Shown here: positions 36,225 through 45,740 of the stretch, piece after piece | How positions within the stretch are numbered: the stretch's first letter is position 1 | How the letters are laid out: each line of letters starts with the position of its first letter | NCBI RefSeq assembly: GCF_900116195.1 | Contig: NZ_FOZW01000013.1 | Location: forward strand, 62,001 to 126,000 | Length of the DNA: 64,000 bases | Source: Alloyangia pacifica | GTDB taxonomy: Bacteria; Pseudomonadota; Alphaproteobacteria; Rhodobacterales; Rhodobacteraceae | Direction: 5' to 3' | The notes under the pieces: model-generated | Seen by the model: the letters and a program-made list of their open reading frames with translations, nothing else | Told to the model about the DNA's origin: nothing | Databases searched by the model: none | Position numbers and translations under genes: made by a program

Positions 36225-36800
36225 ATGCGCGCCTTCCTCGCTCTGCCGCTGCCCGAGCCGCTGATACCGCCGCTGCTGGCGGTGCAGGAGGCTCTGCCGG
36301 TGGGGCGCGCGGTACCCGAGGAGAACCTGCATGTGACGCTGGCCTTCCTCGGCGACGTCGAGGAGCCAGAACTTCGGGAGCTGCATCTCGAACTGGAGGG
36401 GCAGGCGCTGCCGGGCTGCCGGTTGCGGGTGACCGGGCTGGAGAGTTTTGGCGGGCGGTCGCCGAAGCTGCTGGCGGCGGCGGTGGCGCCCGAGCCGGGT
36501 CTTTCGTCCCTGCACGGGCGCGTGGTGCGGGCCTGCCGGGCGGCGGCGATCGAGCTCGAGCGGCGGCGGTTCCGGCCGCATGTGACACTGACGCGCTTCG
36601 GCGCGGGGCTGCGCGGCGAGGGGCTGGCGCGGCTTGAACGGGCGGTGGCGGCGCAGGTTGCGCTGACCACCGGGGCGGAGGCGGCGGGGGAGCTGCGGCT
36701 CGTCGCCTCGACGCTGACCCCCGAGGGGGCGATCTACGAGACATTGGCGGCCTATGCGCTGCCGATCCCGCCCGGCGATGCCGCGGACGGGGATGGATAG
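36225..36800 (+). CDS. thpR: RNA 2',3'-cyclic phosphodiesterase (ThpR)
   Basis: A 191-residue 2H-phosphoesterase. Both catalytic HxT motifs are present: His36-Thr38 (HVTLAFLG) and His119-Thr121 (HVTLTRFG). The family opens 2',3'-cyclic phosphates on RNA ends. It begins immediately after the ATPase stop, so it is translated with the importer although its function seems unrelated. The next ligase starts 25 bases after its stop. Confidence 0.92.
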   Translation: MRAFLALPLPEPLIPPLLAVQEALPVGRAVPEENLHVTLAFLGDVEEPELRELHLELEGQALPGCRLRVTGLESFGGRSPKLLAAAVAPEPGLSSLHGRVVRACRAAAIELERRRFRPHVTLTRFGAGLRGEGLARLERAVAAQVALTTGAEAAGELRLVASTLTPEGAIYETLAAYALPIPPGDAADGDG

Positions 36801-36825
36801 GACTGGGCTGAAAAGGGAGGCTCGG

Positions 36826-38058
36826 ATGAGCAGTTACTTCGACGATTTGGAGACCCGCAGCGCGGCCGACCGCGCGTCGGCGCTGGCCGGGGCTCTGCCT
36901 GAGCAGGTTGCCCGTGCGCAGGCGTTGCCGGGCTACGCGGAGCTTCTTTCCGGGGTGGATGCGGCGAGCATCACCAGCCGCGAGGCGCTGGCGGCGCTGC
37001 CGGTGCTGCGCAAGTCCGAGCTCGGCGCGGCGCAGAAACGCGCCGCGCCCTTCGGCGGCTTCACCACCCGGCCCGCCGCCGGGTTTGCCCATGTCTTCCA
37101 GTCGCCCGGGCCGATCTACGAGCCGGGCGGGGCTGAGCACGACTGGTGGCGGCTGGGGCGCTTCCTGCATGCAGCGGGCATCGGCGCGGGCGACATCGTG
37201 CAGAACTGTTTCGGCTATCACCTGACACCGGCCGGGATGATCTTCGAGAGCGGCGCGCGGGCGGTAGGCGCGGCCGTGCTGCCTGCAGGCACCGGCCAGA
37301 CCGAGCTGCAGGTGCAGGCGGCGGCGGACATCGGTGTTACCGCCTATGCCGGGACGCCGGACTATCTGAAGGTCATCCTCGACAAGGCCGAGGCCATGGG
37401 CGTCCAGCTGGCAATTACCAAGGCGGCGGTCTCGGGCGGGGCGCTCTTCCCCTCGCTGCGGGAGTTCTACGCCGAACGCGGCATCGCCTGCCTGCAATGC
37501 TATGCCACCGCCGACCTGGGGCTCATCGCCTACGAGACGCCGAGCATGGAGGGGATGATCGTCGACGAGCGGGTGATCGTCGAGATCGTCACCCCCGGCA
37601 CCGGCGATCCGGTGGCCGAAGGCGAGGTCGGCGAGGTGGTGGTGACCACGCTCAACCCCGACTACCCGCTGATCCGTTTCGCCACCGGCGACATGTCCGC
37701 CGTGCTGCCGGGGCTGAGCCCTTGCGGGCGCAGCAACATGCGGATCAAGGGCTGGATGGGCCGGGCTGACCAGACCACCAAAATCAAGGGCATGTTCGTA
37801 CGTCCCGAGCAAGTGGCGGCGCTGGTGGCGCGCCATGCCGAGATCGGCCGGGCCCGCGTGGTGGCCAGCCGCGAGGGCGAGATGGACGTGATGACCGTGC
37901 GGATCGAGACCTCGGGGCAGGGCGAGGCGCCGGATGCCGGGGCCTTCGAGGCGAGCGTGGCGGAGCTGCTGAAACTCAAGGGCAAGGTCGAGCTCGTGGC
38001 GCCAGGCGGGCTGCCGCGCGACGGCGTGGTGATCGAGGATGCGCGCAGCTACGAGTGA
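36826..38058 (+). CDS. Phenylacetate-CoA ligase-like AMP-dependent synthetase
   Basis: A 410-residue adenylate-forming enzyme of the PaaK type. Recognisable parts are the N-terminal RSELGAAQ-like substrate region, FGYHLTPAGMIFE, the adenosine-binding YATADLGLIAYE, and the hinge RFATGDMSAVL followed by a C-terminal lid domain with KIKGMFVRP. It is the second CoA ligase of the operon and probably handles an aromatic or short acid taken up by the Liv-type importer. The specific acid is not known. AAAAGGGAGG precedes ATG 36826. Confidence 0.9.
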   Translation: MSSYFDDLETRSAADRASALAGALPEQVARAQALPGYAELLSGVDAASITSREALAALPVLRKSELGAAQKRAAPFGGFTTRPAAGFAHVFQSPGPIYEPGGAEHDWWRLGRFLHAAGIGAGDIVQNCFGYHLTPAGMIFESGARAVGAAVLPAGTGQTELQVQAAADIGVTAYAGTPDYLKVILDKAEAMGVQLAITKAAVSGGALFPSLREFYAERGIACLQCYATADLGLIAYETPSMEGMIVDERVIVEIVTPGTGDPVAEGEVGEVVVTTLNPDYPLIRFATGDMSAVLPGLSPCGRSNMRIKGWMGRADQTTKIKGMFVRPEQVAALVARHAEIGRARVVASREGEMDVMTVRIETSGQGEAPDAGAFEASVAELLKLKGKVELVAPGGLPRDGVVIEDARSYE

Positions 38059-38101
38059 GGGGCGCCTCACTTCGTAGAGAGGAGCAGACTCCTTCGAAGG
38101 A
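38054..38101. terminator. Hairpin and TCCTTCGAAGGA palindrome at the end of the operon
   Basis: AGTGAGG/CCTCACT with a GGCG loop overlaps the ligase stop (38054-38071), and a 12-base palindrome TCCTTCGAAGGA follows at 38090-38101. They lie between convergent genes and may terminate in both directions. The same TCCTTCGAAGGA core recurs at 56802-56823. Confidence 0.5.
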
Positions 38102-38109
38102 ATTTGCGC

Positions 38110-39303
38110 TCAGCGCAGCAGCGATGAGTAGAGAAGCAGGCCCCAGGGCTCCAGCGCCTTGTGGACCTGCGCCCAGCCGGTGCCAAAGGTGATCGGGTCG
38201 ATGCTTGCACCCTGAGCGATCTCGCTCAGGCTGCGGCGCCCGTCGATCCCGGCGAGCAGCGGCGCGGTGCCCTTGGGCAGCATCAGCGTGGCCTCGGCCC
38301 CGGCCATTTTCACCGGCAGCGGGCGGCCCTGGGCCACCGCTTTCGCCAGCGCCGCGCGCTGCACGCCGCGCAGGTGCGGGACCAGCTTGCGGTCCGTGGG
38401 CCTGGCCTTCGTGTCCTCTGCTCTGGCCGGCACGGCATAGGCGGTGTGCATGCGGATCGTGCCGCGCAGTTTCTCGGCGGTGGCCATCTGGGTGGCGGCG
38501 TCCATGCCCTCGGGCACCTCGGTGATCTGTCCGAGGTCATAGAGCGCGGGGGTGGTGAAGCCCGCCAGCCGCCATCCGGTCTCGTCCAGCGTGGCGAGCA
38601 GTTCCGGCACCGCGTAGCTGCGGTCCTGCCCGTGCAGCAGCAGATCGTAGAAGCCCGCATCCGAGGTATGGTGATCGCCGAGGTTGCGGTTGGCGGTGAA
38701 GGGATGGCCCTCGGGCAGCTCGGCGACGAGGCGCTGCGCACGGGCCAGACGCTCCCGCGGCGGCAGCCCGTCGAAGAGCGCGCCGAAGGCTTCCTGCAGC
38801 GGGTAGACACCCGACCGGCCGTAGGGCGCGTAGACCATGAAGCCGAGCCCGCCGCCGGGGGCAAGGGCGGCGCGGAGGGCGCGGAAGCCGGCCTCGGGCT
38901 CGGGCAGGTGGTGCAGCACACCGCAGCAGTCGATGTAATCGAAACTGCCGAAGTCGGGGGCGTCGAGCAGGCTGGCGGTGTGGAAGGTGATGCCGCTGAG
39001 CCCGCGCACCTTGGCGCGGTCCTCGGCTACGGCGCGCGAGGCGGTCGAGAGGTCGAGATAGGTGATCTCGAAGGGCTTCTTCGCGGCGGTGAGCAGCGTG
39101 GCGAGCTGGAGCAGCCCGTCGCCGGTGCCGCCCCCGGCGACCAGCACGCGCAGCGGTTGCGACCAGTCGCGGTTGCCGCGCCAGAGCCAGTGGTCCATTT
39201 CCAGCGGGTGCGAGGGCGAGCCGGTGATCAGCCGGGTCTTTTCGTCCTTCGGGTCACGCTCAGGGTAGGGATAGCTTTCGTACTGCTCTTTGACCGTGAC
39301 CAT
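38110..39303 (-). CDS. Class I SAM-dependent methyltransferase with C-terminal extension
   Basis: A 397-residue methyltransferase. SAM-binding motif I is VLVAGGGTGDG (about 53-63), followed by TYLDLST, and FDYIDCCGVLHHL in the post-motif region. After the Rossmann domain, about 150 residues form a second domain of unknown role. The start is ATG 39303; the longer frame to 39513 is Arg/Pro-rich and looks non-coding. The substrate cannot be inferred, since similar proteins methylate metabolites or tRNA. Confidence 0.88.
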   Translation of the reverse strand: MVTVKEQYESYPYPERDPKDEKTRLITGSPSHPLEMDHWLWRGNRDWSQPLRVLVAGGGTGDGLLQLATLLTAAKKPFEITYLDLSTASRAVAEDRAKVRGLSGITFHTASLLDAPDFGSFDYIDCCGVLHHLPEPEAGFRALRAALAPGGGLGFMVYAPYGRSGVYPLQEAFGALFDGLPPRERLARAQRLVAELPEGHPFTANRNLGDHHTSDAGFYDLLLHGQDRSYAVPELLATLDETGWRLAGFTTPALYDLGQITEVPEGMDAATQMATAEKLRGTIRMHTAYAVPARAEDTKARPTDRKLVPHLRGVQRAALAKAVAQGRPLPVKMAGAEATLMLPKGTAPLLAGIDGRRSLSEIAQGASIDPITFGTGWAQVHKALEPWGLLLYSSLLR

Positions 39304-39358
39304 GCCTCGTCCTCTCGTTGCCGGAAGTTCTGGCACGGCGGGGCGGAAAGGCCAAGCC

Positions 39359-39661
39359 TCAGCGCGACTTGCGCTCGATCTCGAGGCGGGCTTCGAGCAG
39401 CGACATGTCCTGAATGAGGCGGCGCCGGGCATCGCGGTCGGAGGTCTCGCGCAACTCTTCGCGCAGGGCCGAAAGCTGGCGCGAGAGCGCCACCGCCTGC
39501 GGCACGGCGCCATTGTCCTTGAGGATGCGGTTCAGGACTGCATTCTCCGGGTCGTCGCAGTCGGGCAGCGGTTTCCCGGCGCCCGGCAGGTTGTCGAAGG
39601 CGCCTTCGGCCTCGGCCTTGGCGATGCGCGCGTTGATCAGGTCGATGAGCGGGTGGTCCAT
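39359..39661 (-). CDS. DUF1992 (DnaJ-homologue-type) small protein
   Basis: A 100-residue helical protein of the DUF1992 family. The conserved segment is AFDNLPGAGKPLP (residues 21-33), followed by a long helix. Family members are annotated as DnaJ homologue subfamily C member 28-like; function is unknown. It stands alone between the methyltransferase and the carnitine operon. Confidence 0.88.
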   Translation of the reverse strand: MDHPLIDLINARIAKAEAEGAFDNLPGAGKPLPDCDDPENAVLNRILKDNGAVPQAVALSRQLSALREELRETSDRDARRRLIQDMSLLEARLEIERKSR

Positions 39662-39783
39662 GGCAGCGGTCCGGCGGTGGCTGGTCGGCCTGTAGGGTAG
39701 CGCGGCGCGCTGGCGGCGTCACGGGCGAAAGCTGCGCGTGCGCGGGTTCGGCGCGCGCGGGGCTGCGCGCGCCGGACATAAGG

Positions 39784-40524
39784 TCAGGCGCGGAAGTCCG
39801 GGCCGATGGCTTCGATCGAGCGCAGGTGCGCCTGCCATTCGAGCTCGAGGTCGCCATCTTCCTCGTTCATCTGCACGTATTGCTGGTGCACGCGGGCGGC
39901 GATCTCGTCATTCACCATCCGCAGCGGCTGTCCGCTTGAGGTTGCGGCGATCTGGATCTCGCAGGCGCGCTCCAGGTAGAAGATGTTGTTGAACATCTCG
40001 GCGGCGCTGCGGCCGGTTGCGATGAGCCCGTGGTTGCGCAGCATCAGCACCGGGTGATCGCCGAGGTCCTCGACGATGCGCTCGCGCTCCTCGAGGTCGA
40101 GCGCGATGCCTTCGAAATCATGGTAGCCGATGCGGTTGTGGAACTGCAGCGAGATCTGGTTGAGCGGCAGTAGCCCCTCCTCCATGCAGGAGACCGCCAC
40201 GCCCGCGCGCGTGTGGGTGTGCATGATCCAGGCTGCGTCGTGGCGGTTCATGTGCACCGCCGAGTGGATGGTGAAGCCTGCCGGGTTCACCCGCTGCGGG
40301 CTGCCGTCGACCTTGTTGCCGTCGACGTCGATCTTCACCAGCGAGGAGGCGGTGATCTCTTCCCAGCGCCAGCCGTAGGGATTGATCAGGAAATGCCCGT
40401 CCTCGCCCGGCACGCGGGCGGTGATATGGGTGTAGATGAGGTCGGTGAATTTATGCAGCGCGGCAAGCCGGTAGCAGGCGGCCAGCTCTTCGCGGGTCTG
40501 TTTCTCTTCGGGGGACATGGTCAT
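39784..40524 (-). CDS. Class II aldolase/adducin family protein, last gene of the carnitine operon
   Basis: A 246-residue metal-dependent aldolase fold. Metal ligands are His102 and His104 (MHTHTRAG) and His165 (RNHGLIA). Substrate-side residues include an N-terminal SSLVKID strand. The family contains aldolases, epimerases and decarboxylases, so the reaction is open. It lies 15 bases after the carnitine dehydrogenase fusion on the same strand, which makes it part of the quaternary-amine operon. It may process a C3-C4 product of that pathway. Confidence 0.88.
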   Translation of the reverse strand: MTMSPEEKQTREELAACYRLAALHKFTDLIYTHITARVPGEDGHFLINPYGWRWEEITASSLVKIDVDGNKVDGSPQRVNPAGFTIHSAVHMNRHDAAWIMHTHTRAGVAVSCMEEGLLPLNQISLQFHNRIGYHDFEGIALDLEERERIVEDLGDHPVLMLRNHGLIATGRSAAEMFNNIFYLERACEIQIAATSSGQPLRMVNDEIAARVHQQYVQMNEEDGDLELEWQAHLRSIEAIGPDFRA

Positions 40525-40539
40525 CTGTGTCTCCGGTCT

Positions 40540-41973
40540 TCAGTTGCGTTGGCCGACGGCGCCACCGGCGCCCTCTGCGGGGCGCCCGGCGTGGGCCGCA
40601 GCGAGGTCTTCGAGGGCCTCCGCCACCTGCGGCTCGGGCGGGCAGGCGCGGCGAGTGGAGAGGTCAGTGTGAAGAAGCAGGGTTTCGAGCGTCGCCGCAA
40701 GGGTGCCGTCGGGCTTTGTCATGCGGTGGAAGAGTTTCATCTTCTTGCCGACGCCTTCGAGCACCTGAGTGGTCACCGTCAGGACGGTCCCGCGGTGCAC
40801 CTCGTCGAGGTAGCGGATGCGGGTGTCGACGGTGAAGAAGCTCTTGCCAGCCGCGACATAGGCGTCGTCCGCGCCCACCAGCTTCATCAGCCCGTCGGTC
40901 GCCCAGGTGCCCAGCTCGAGGTAGGCGGCCTCGTTCATGTGGCCGTTGTAGTCGGTCCATGTCACCGGCACCGCCTGGCGCAGGGTGATCGGCAGCCCGT
41001 CCAGCTCACCGCCCTCGGCCAGCGTCTTCTCGTGTCCGAGCAGCACGCCGCCCGCGCCGCTGCCGGTGCGGCGCAGCCCGCGCAGGATGGCGACTAGATT
41101 GTCGTCGCGCAGCCGTTCCAGCTCGCGGATCGTTCGGTGGCCCGACTGGGCGTCGGATTGGCTGCTGATGGTTTCGATCAGCGCCGCATCAAGATCGGGC
41201 ACATCGGTCAGCTTGGTCCAGGGCCAGCTGAGGGTCGGGCCGAACTGCTCGATGTAGCTCTGCATCCCTGCCTCGCCGCCGGCGATGCGGTAGGTCTCGA
41301 AGAGCCCCATCTGCGCCCAGCGGAGGCCGAAGCTCATGCGGATCGCGTCGTCGATCTCGGTCGTGGTGGCGATGCCGTCCTTGAGCATCCACAGCGCCTC
41401 GCGCCAGACCGCTTCCTGGAAGCGGTTGCCGATGAAGGCGTCGATCTCCTTGCGCAGCACCAGCGGGTGCATGCCGATGGAAGTCACCACCCCGGCGGCC
41501 TTGTCGCAGAGCGCGGCATCGCCCGAAATCTCGGCCAGAGGTAGCAGGTAGACTGGGTTGAACGGGTGCACCACCACCACCGGCGCGCCGCCGGAGGCAA
41601 GATCACTCGCCTTGAAACCCGAGGTCGAGGAGGCGATGAAGCCACCCTCGGGCAGCGCGTCGGCGATCTCCCTGTAGACCCTGTGCTTCAGCTCGAGCCG
41701 TTCCGAGACGCTCTCCTGCACCCAGTCGGCACCCGACACCGCCTCGGCGACGGAGGCGGCGAAGCTCAGCGTGCCTTCGGGCGGCAGTGGACGGTCGTAG
41801 AGGGCGGGCAGCGAGGCGCGGGCATTGTCCAGCACCTCGCCGATCTTGCGCGCGGCTTCGGGATCGGGGTCGAAGACGGCGACGTCCCAGCCGTTCAGAA
41901 GGAAGCGGGCGGCCCAGCCCCCGCCGATGACGCCGCCGCCGATGATCGCCGCATTCTTCGCGGTTCGCGTCAT
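40540..41973 (-). CDS. lcdH: L-carnitine 3-dehydrogenase fused to betainyl-CoA thioesterase
   Basis: A 477-residue two-domain protein. Residues ~1-315 are a 3-hydroxyacyl-CoA dehydrogenase-type NAD enzyme (GGGVIGGGWAARF near residue 12, catalytic HPFNPVYLLP). Residues ~335-450 are a hot-dog thioesterase (VTWTDYNGHMNEAAYLE). Alphaproteobacterial fusions of this kind oxidise L-carnitine to 3-dehydrocarnitine and hydrolyse betainyl-CoA to glycine betaine. The start is ATG 41973, overlapping the BKACE stop. The frame continuing to 42357 is antisense noise over BKACE. Confidence 0.93.
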   Translation of the reverse strand: MTRTAKNAAIIGGGVIGGGWAARFLLNGWDVAVFDPDPEAARKIGEVLDNARASLPALYDRPLPPEGTLSFAASVAEAVSGADWVQESVSERLELKHRVYREIADALPEGGFIASSTSGFKASDLASGGAPVVVVHPFNPVYLLPLAEISGDAALCDKAAGVVTSIGMHPLVLRKEIDAFIGNRFQEAVWREALWMLKDGIATTTEIDDAIRMSFGLRWAQMGLFETYRIAGGEAGMQSYIEQFGPTLSWPWTKLTDVPDLDAALIETISSQSDAQSGHRTIRELERLRDDNLVAILRGLRRTGSGAGGVLLGHEKTLAEGGELDGLPITLRQAVPVTWTDYNGHMNEAAYLELGTWATDGLMKLVGADDAYVAAGKSFFTVDTRIRYLDEVHRGTVLTVTTQVLEGVGKKMKLFHRMTKPDGTLAATLETLLLHTDLSTRRACPPEPQVAEALEDLAAAHAGRPAEGAGGAVGQRN

Positions 41974-42890
41974 GCGAACACCGGCATATCGCGTTTCACG
42001 AGGCCCAGCTGGTCGCGGACCTCCTGCGGGGTCATCAGCGATGCGCCCATGTTCGACAGGATGGTTGCCGCCTTTTCGACCAGCTGCGCGTTTGTCGCGA
42101 ACACACCACGATCGAGGTAGAGGTTGTCCTCCAGACCAACGCGGACGTTGCCGCCGGCCAGTGCCGCGGCGGCGACATAGGGCATCTCGTCCCGGCCAAG
42201 GCTGAAGGCGGACCAGGTCCAGTCGGCGGGCACGTTGTTCACCATCGCCATGAAGGTGTTCATATCGCCCGGCGCACCCCAGGGAATGCCCATGCACAGC
42301 TGAACCAGCGCGGGGCTGTCGAGCACGCCTTCCTTGACCAGTTGCTTGGCGAACCACAGGTGGCCGGTGTCGAAAGCCTCGATCTCCGGCTTCACGCCCA
42401 AGTCCGTCATTTGGCGGCCCATGGCGCGCAGCATGTCCGTGGTGTTGGTCATCACGTAGGTGCCATCGCCGAAGTTCATCGACCCGCAGTCCAGCGTGCA
42501 GATTTCCGGAAGGCAGTCACGGATATGCGCCATGCGTTCGGTCGCGCCGATCATGTCGGTGTTCGGCGCATCCAGAGCCATCGGCGTCTCGACCTCGCCG
42601 AAGGTCAGGTCGCCACCGGTGCCGGCGGTCAGGTTCAGAACCACATCCACCTCTGACGAGCGGATGCGGTCGGTCACTTCGCGGAACAGCGCCCGGTCAC
42701 GGCAGGGCGCGCCGGTTTCCGGGTCGCGGACGTGGCAATGCACCACGGCTGCACCAGCCTTGGCCGCGTCGATCGCCGCATCGGCGATTTCCTGCGGCGA
42801 ACGCGGCACGAGGCGGCTCTTGTCCTGCGTCGCGCCCGCGCCGGTGATCGCAGCGGTGATGAAGGGTTTGCGGTTCATCGTCAGGGACAT
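41970..42890 (-). CDS. BKACE (DUF849) 3-dehydrocarnitine cleavage enzyme
   Basis: A 306-residue beta-keto acid cleavage enzyme. The Zn-binding pair is His51 and His53 in VVHCHVRDPETG, and the C-terminal RVGLEDN motif is typical. With acetyl-CoA it would split 3-dehydrocarnitine into acetoacetate and betainyl-CoA. That role rests on its coupling by ATGA to the carnitine dehydrogenase/thioesterase, which makes and consumes exactly these compounds. An internal ATG at 42878 is a possible alternative start. Confidence 0.92.
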   Translation of the reverse strand: MSLTMNRKPFITAAITGAGATQDKSRLVPRSPQEIADAAIDAAKAGAAVVHCHVRDPETGAPCRDRALFREVTDRIRSSEVDVVLNLTAGTGGDLTFGEVETPMALDAPNTDMIGATERMAHIRDCLPEICTLDCGSMNFGDGTYVMTNTTDMLRAMGRQMTDLGVKPEIEAFDTGHLWFAKQLVKEGVLDSPALVQLCMGIPWGAPGDMNTFMAMVNNVPADWTWSAFSLGRDEMPYVAAAALAGGNVRVGLEDNLYLDRGVFATNAQLVEKAATILSNMGASLMTPQEVRDQLGLVKRDMPVFA

Positions 42891-42900
42891 CGGGTTCTCC

Positions 42901-43686
42901 TTACCGGCCCTTCCAGACCGGGTCGCGTTTCTCGGCGAAGGCGCGGGCGCCTTCCTTCTGGTCCTCGGAGCGGTAGAGCCGCTCGACGGTCTCGAACTGG
43001 CTGCCGTTGATCCGGTTCAGCGCGTCCTGGAACTTCATGTCCTCGGCCTCGCGGGCGATCTCCTTGATCGCGGCGAAGACCAGCGGCGGCCCCGAAGCCA
43101 GCTCGTCCGCCATCTTGCGGGCCTCGGCCATCAGCTCGGCCCCCGGCACGATGCGGTTGACCAGCCCCCAGCGGTGCGCCTCCTCGACGTCGAACCAGCG
43201 ACCAGTGTAGAGCAGCTCCATGGCGATGTGGTAGGGGATGCGCTTGGGCAGCTTGAGTGTCGCCGCGTCGGCCACGGTGCCGGACTTGATCTCCGGCAGG
43301 GCAAAGGAGGCGTGGTCGGCGGCGAGGATGATGTCGGCGCTGATCGCCAGTTCCAGCCCGCCGCCGCAGGCGATGCCGTTGACCGCCGCGATCACCGGCT
43401 TGTTCAAGCCGCGCAGCTCCTGCAGGCCGCCGAAGCCGCCCTTGCCGTAGTCGCCATCGGCATCCTCGCCGCCAGCGGCGGCCTTGAGGTCCCAGCCCGG
43501 GCAGAAGAACTTCTCGCCCGCGCCGGTGAGGATCGCCACGCGCAGTTCGGGATCGTCCCGGAACTCGGTGAAGATCTCGCCGAGCTCGCGGCTTGTGGCC
43601 ATGTCGATGGCATTGGCCTTGGGCCGGTTCAGCGTCACCTCGAGCACCGCGCCGCGGCGCTCGGTGAGCACGTTCGAAGAGGTCAT
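42901..43686 (-). CDS. caiD: Crotonase-family carnitinyl-CoA dehydratase (CaiD-like)
   Basis: A 261-residue enoyl-CoA hydratase/isomerase. Glu112 (GIACGGGLELAIS) and Glu132 (ALPEIKSG) occupy the two crotonase catalytic positions. CaiD interconverts crotonobetainyl-CoA and L-carnitinyl-CoA. The assignment comes from sequence resemblance plus position between the acyl-CoA synthetase and BKACE. Its start overlaps the synthetase stop (ATGA). Confidence 0.88.
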   Translation of the reverse strand: MTSSNVLTERRGAVLEVTLNRPKANAIDMATSRELGEIFTEFRDDPELRVAILTGAGEKFFCPGWDLKAAAGGEDADGDYGKGGFGGLQELRGLNKPVIAAVNGIACGGGLELAISADIILAADHASFALPEIKSGTVADAATLKLPKRIPYHIAMELLYTGRWFDVEEAHRWGLVNRIVPGAELMAEARKMADELASGPPLVFAAIKEIAREAEDMKFQDALNRINGSQFETVERLYRSEDQKEGARAFAEKRDPVWKGR

Positions 43687-45737
43687 TTGCTCTCTCCCAT
43701 CCTGATGAGTGCATCCGCCGCCACCGCGCCCGAGGTGCGGCAGATCAGCGGGTTGATTTCGATTTCGTGGAGGTTGTCCGCGTGATGGCTGACCAACTCC
43801 TGCAGCGCCATGATCGTGTCGAGCACGGCCTCCATGTCCGCCGCCGGACGGCCCCGGTAGCCGGTGAGCAGCGCGCCGGTGCGCAGCCCGGTGAGCGCGC
43901 CGCGCACGTCCTCGCGGCTGGCGGGGATCAGCAGCGAGGCGGTGTCGCGGATCAGCTCGGTGAGGATGCCGCCCAGCCCCAGCGTCAGCACGAAGCCATG
44001 CGCCGGATCGCGGGTCACGCCGATCAGCAGCTCGGCGACGGTGCCGGTGATCATCTCCTCGACGAGGAAGCTCTGCGCGGGCATGCCCGTCGCCGCCTCC
44101 AGCACCGCCTCGCGGCAGTCGAGGTTCAGCACCACCGCCCCGGCCTCGGTCTTGTGGGCGATGCCTTCGCCCTTCAGCACCACCGGGAAACCGATGGCGG
44201 AGGCGCAGGTTCCGGCGGTCTCGGCACAGTCGGCTCGGTCGGACTTCGGCACGCGGATGCCCGCCGCCGAGAGCAGCGCCTTGGCCTCCGCCTCGGGGTA
44301 GACGCGGGTCGCTCCCTGGCCGTTGAGCGGCATCAGCACCGGCGCGGTCGGGCGGTTGTCGCCCGTTGCCCGCGCGCCGACCTGCGCCGCGGCGCGGATC
44401 GCGCGCAGCGCCTCGCCCATGCCGCAGAGCGGGGTGATGCCCAGCTCAAGCGCCCGGGACGCGACCGCCTCGGGCAGCCCTTCGGCGAGCAGCGAGACCA
44501 GCGCCATCGGCGTGCCGGTGGCCTCGCGTGTTCTTGCTACAGCGCGCAGTACCTGATCGTAGTCGGGTGCGGTGAAACGGTCGTCGCGCGGGTAGTCGAT
44601 CACCACGCAGCCGAGCCCCAGATCGGCATCGCAGAGGCCGGTGAAAGTGGCTTCGAGCGCCGCCTCGTCGCCCCAGATATAAGTATTGTAATCCAAAGGG
44701 TTGGCCAACGCGACCTTGGGGCCGAGCGCGGCGCGCAGGGCGGTCTTCTGCGCTTCGTCCAGCGCCGGGAAGTCCACCCCCACCACCTCGCCCATATCGG
44801 CCATCAGCGAGGCCTCGCCGCCCGAGCAGGAGGCCGAGGCGATGCGGGCCGAGGCCAGTCCGCCGGTGACATGCAGCAGCTTCAGCGTCTCGACCAGCTC
44901 CGACGGCGTGTCGACCTGCGCCATGCCGAGCCGGCGCAGCAGCGCCCGCGCCCCGGCGTCGCTGCCGGTGAGAGAGGCGGTGTGCGAGACCGCCGCCTCC
45001 TGCGCCTGCTGCGATGCGCCGACCTTCAGCGCAACGATGGGCTTGCCCAGTTCCTGCGCGCGGCTGGCCAGCCCCTCGAAGGCGGGCAGATCGCTGATCC
45101 CCTCGATGTGCAGCCCGAGTGCGGTGATGCGCGGGTCTTCCAGCAGTGCGATGCCGAGATCGGCCATGGAGGTCTGCGCCTGGTTGCCCGCCGCCACGAC
45201 CGCGGCCAGCGGCAGGCCGCGGCGCTGCATGGTGAGGTTGATCAGCACGTTGGACGACTGGCCGATGACGGCAACGCCCCGGTCCACCGGCGACATGCCG
45301 TGCCGGTCAGGCCAGAGTGCCACGCCGTCGAGTGCGTTGACGATGCCGTAGCAGTTCGGCCCGAGGATGCGCATCTGCCCCGCGGCAGCGACCAGCTGCG
45401 CCTGCAGCGCGTCGCCGTCGGCCAGCTCGGATACCGCCTCGCTGAAGCCGGCGGCAAAGCAGACCGCGCCGCCGCAGCCCATGGCCGAAAGCTCACCAGC
45501 GATCTGCACCGAGAGCTCGCGGTTGACGCCGATGAAGGCGGCGTCGGGCACGCCCGGCAGCGAGGCGAGATCGGGGTAGGCGGGCAGGCCGCCGACCTCG
45601 GACTTCTTGGGGTGCACCGGCCAGATCGGCCCCGAGAAGCCGGTGTCGCGGCACTGGCGCACCACGCTTTCGCACCAGGTTCCGCCGCCGATCACGGCGA
45701 TGGCCCGGGGCGAGAAGAAGCGGCTGAGCGGCTGCAT
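43683..45737 (-). CDS. ADP-forming acyl-CoA synthetase (acetate-CoA ligase family)
   Basis: A 684-residue fused synthetase with CoA-binding Rossmann domain (about 1-130: FFSPRAIAVIGGG), two succinyl-CoA-ligase-like domains (His near residue 250 in AVSHTASLTG is the phosphorylation site) and a C-terminal ATP-grasp domain (about 460-684). It would activate carnitine or gamma-butyrobetaine to the CoA thioester at the cost of one ATP. This replaces the usual CaiC ligase or CaiB transferase. It starts three bases after the acyl-CoA dehydrogenase stop. Confidence 0.9.
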   Translation of the reverse strand: MQPLSRFFSPRAIAVIGGGTWCESVVRQCRDTGFSGPIWPVHPKKSEVGGLPAYPDLASLPGVPDAAFIGVNRELSVQIAGELSAMGCGGAVCFAAGFSEAVSELADGDALQAQLVAAAGQMRILGPNCYGIVNALDGVALWPDRHGMSPVDRGVAVIGQSSNVLINLTMQRRGLPLAAVVAAGNQAQTSMADLGIALLEDPRITALGLHIEGISDLPAFEGLASRAQELGKPIVALKVGASQQAQEAAVSHTASLTGSDAGARALLRRLGMAQVDTPSELVETLKLLHVTGGLASARIASASCSGGEASLMADMGEVVGVDFPALDEAQKTALRAALGPKVALANPLDYNTYIWGDEAALEATFTGLCDADLGLGCVVIDYPRDDRFTAPDYDQVLRAVARTREATGTPMALVSLLAEGLPEAVASRALELGITPLCGMGEALRAIRAAAQVGARATGDNRPTAPVLMPLNGQGATRVYPEAEAKALLSAAGIRVPKSDRADCAETAGTCASAIGFPVVLKGEGIAHKTEAGAVVLNLDCREAVLEAATGMPAQSFLVEEMITGTVAELLIGVTRDPAHGFVLTLGLGGILTELIRDTASLLIPASREDVRGALTGLRTGALLTGYRGRPAADMEAVLDTIMALQELVSHHADNLHEIEINPLICRTSGAVAADALIRMGESK

Positions 45738-45740
45738 GGG

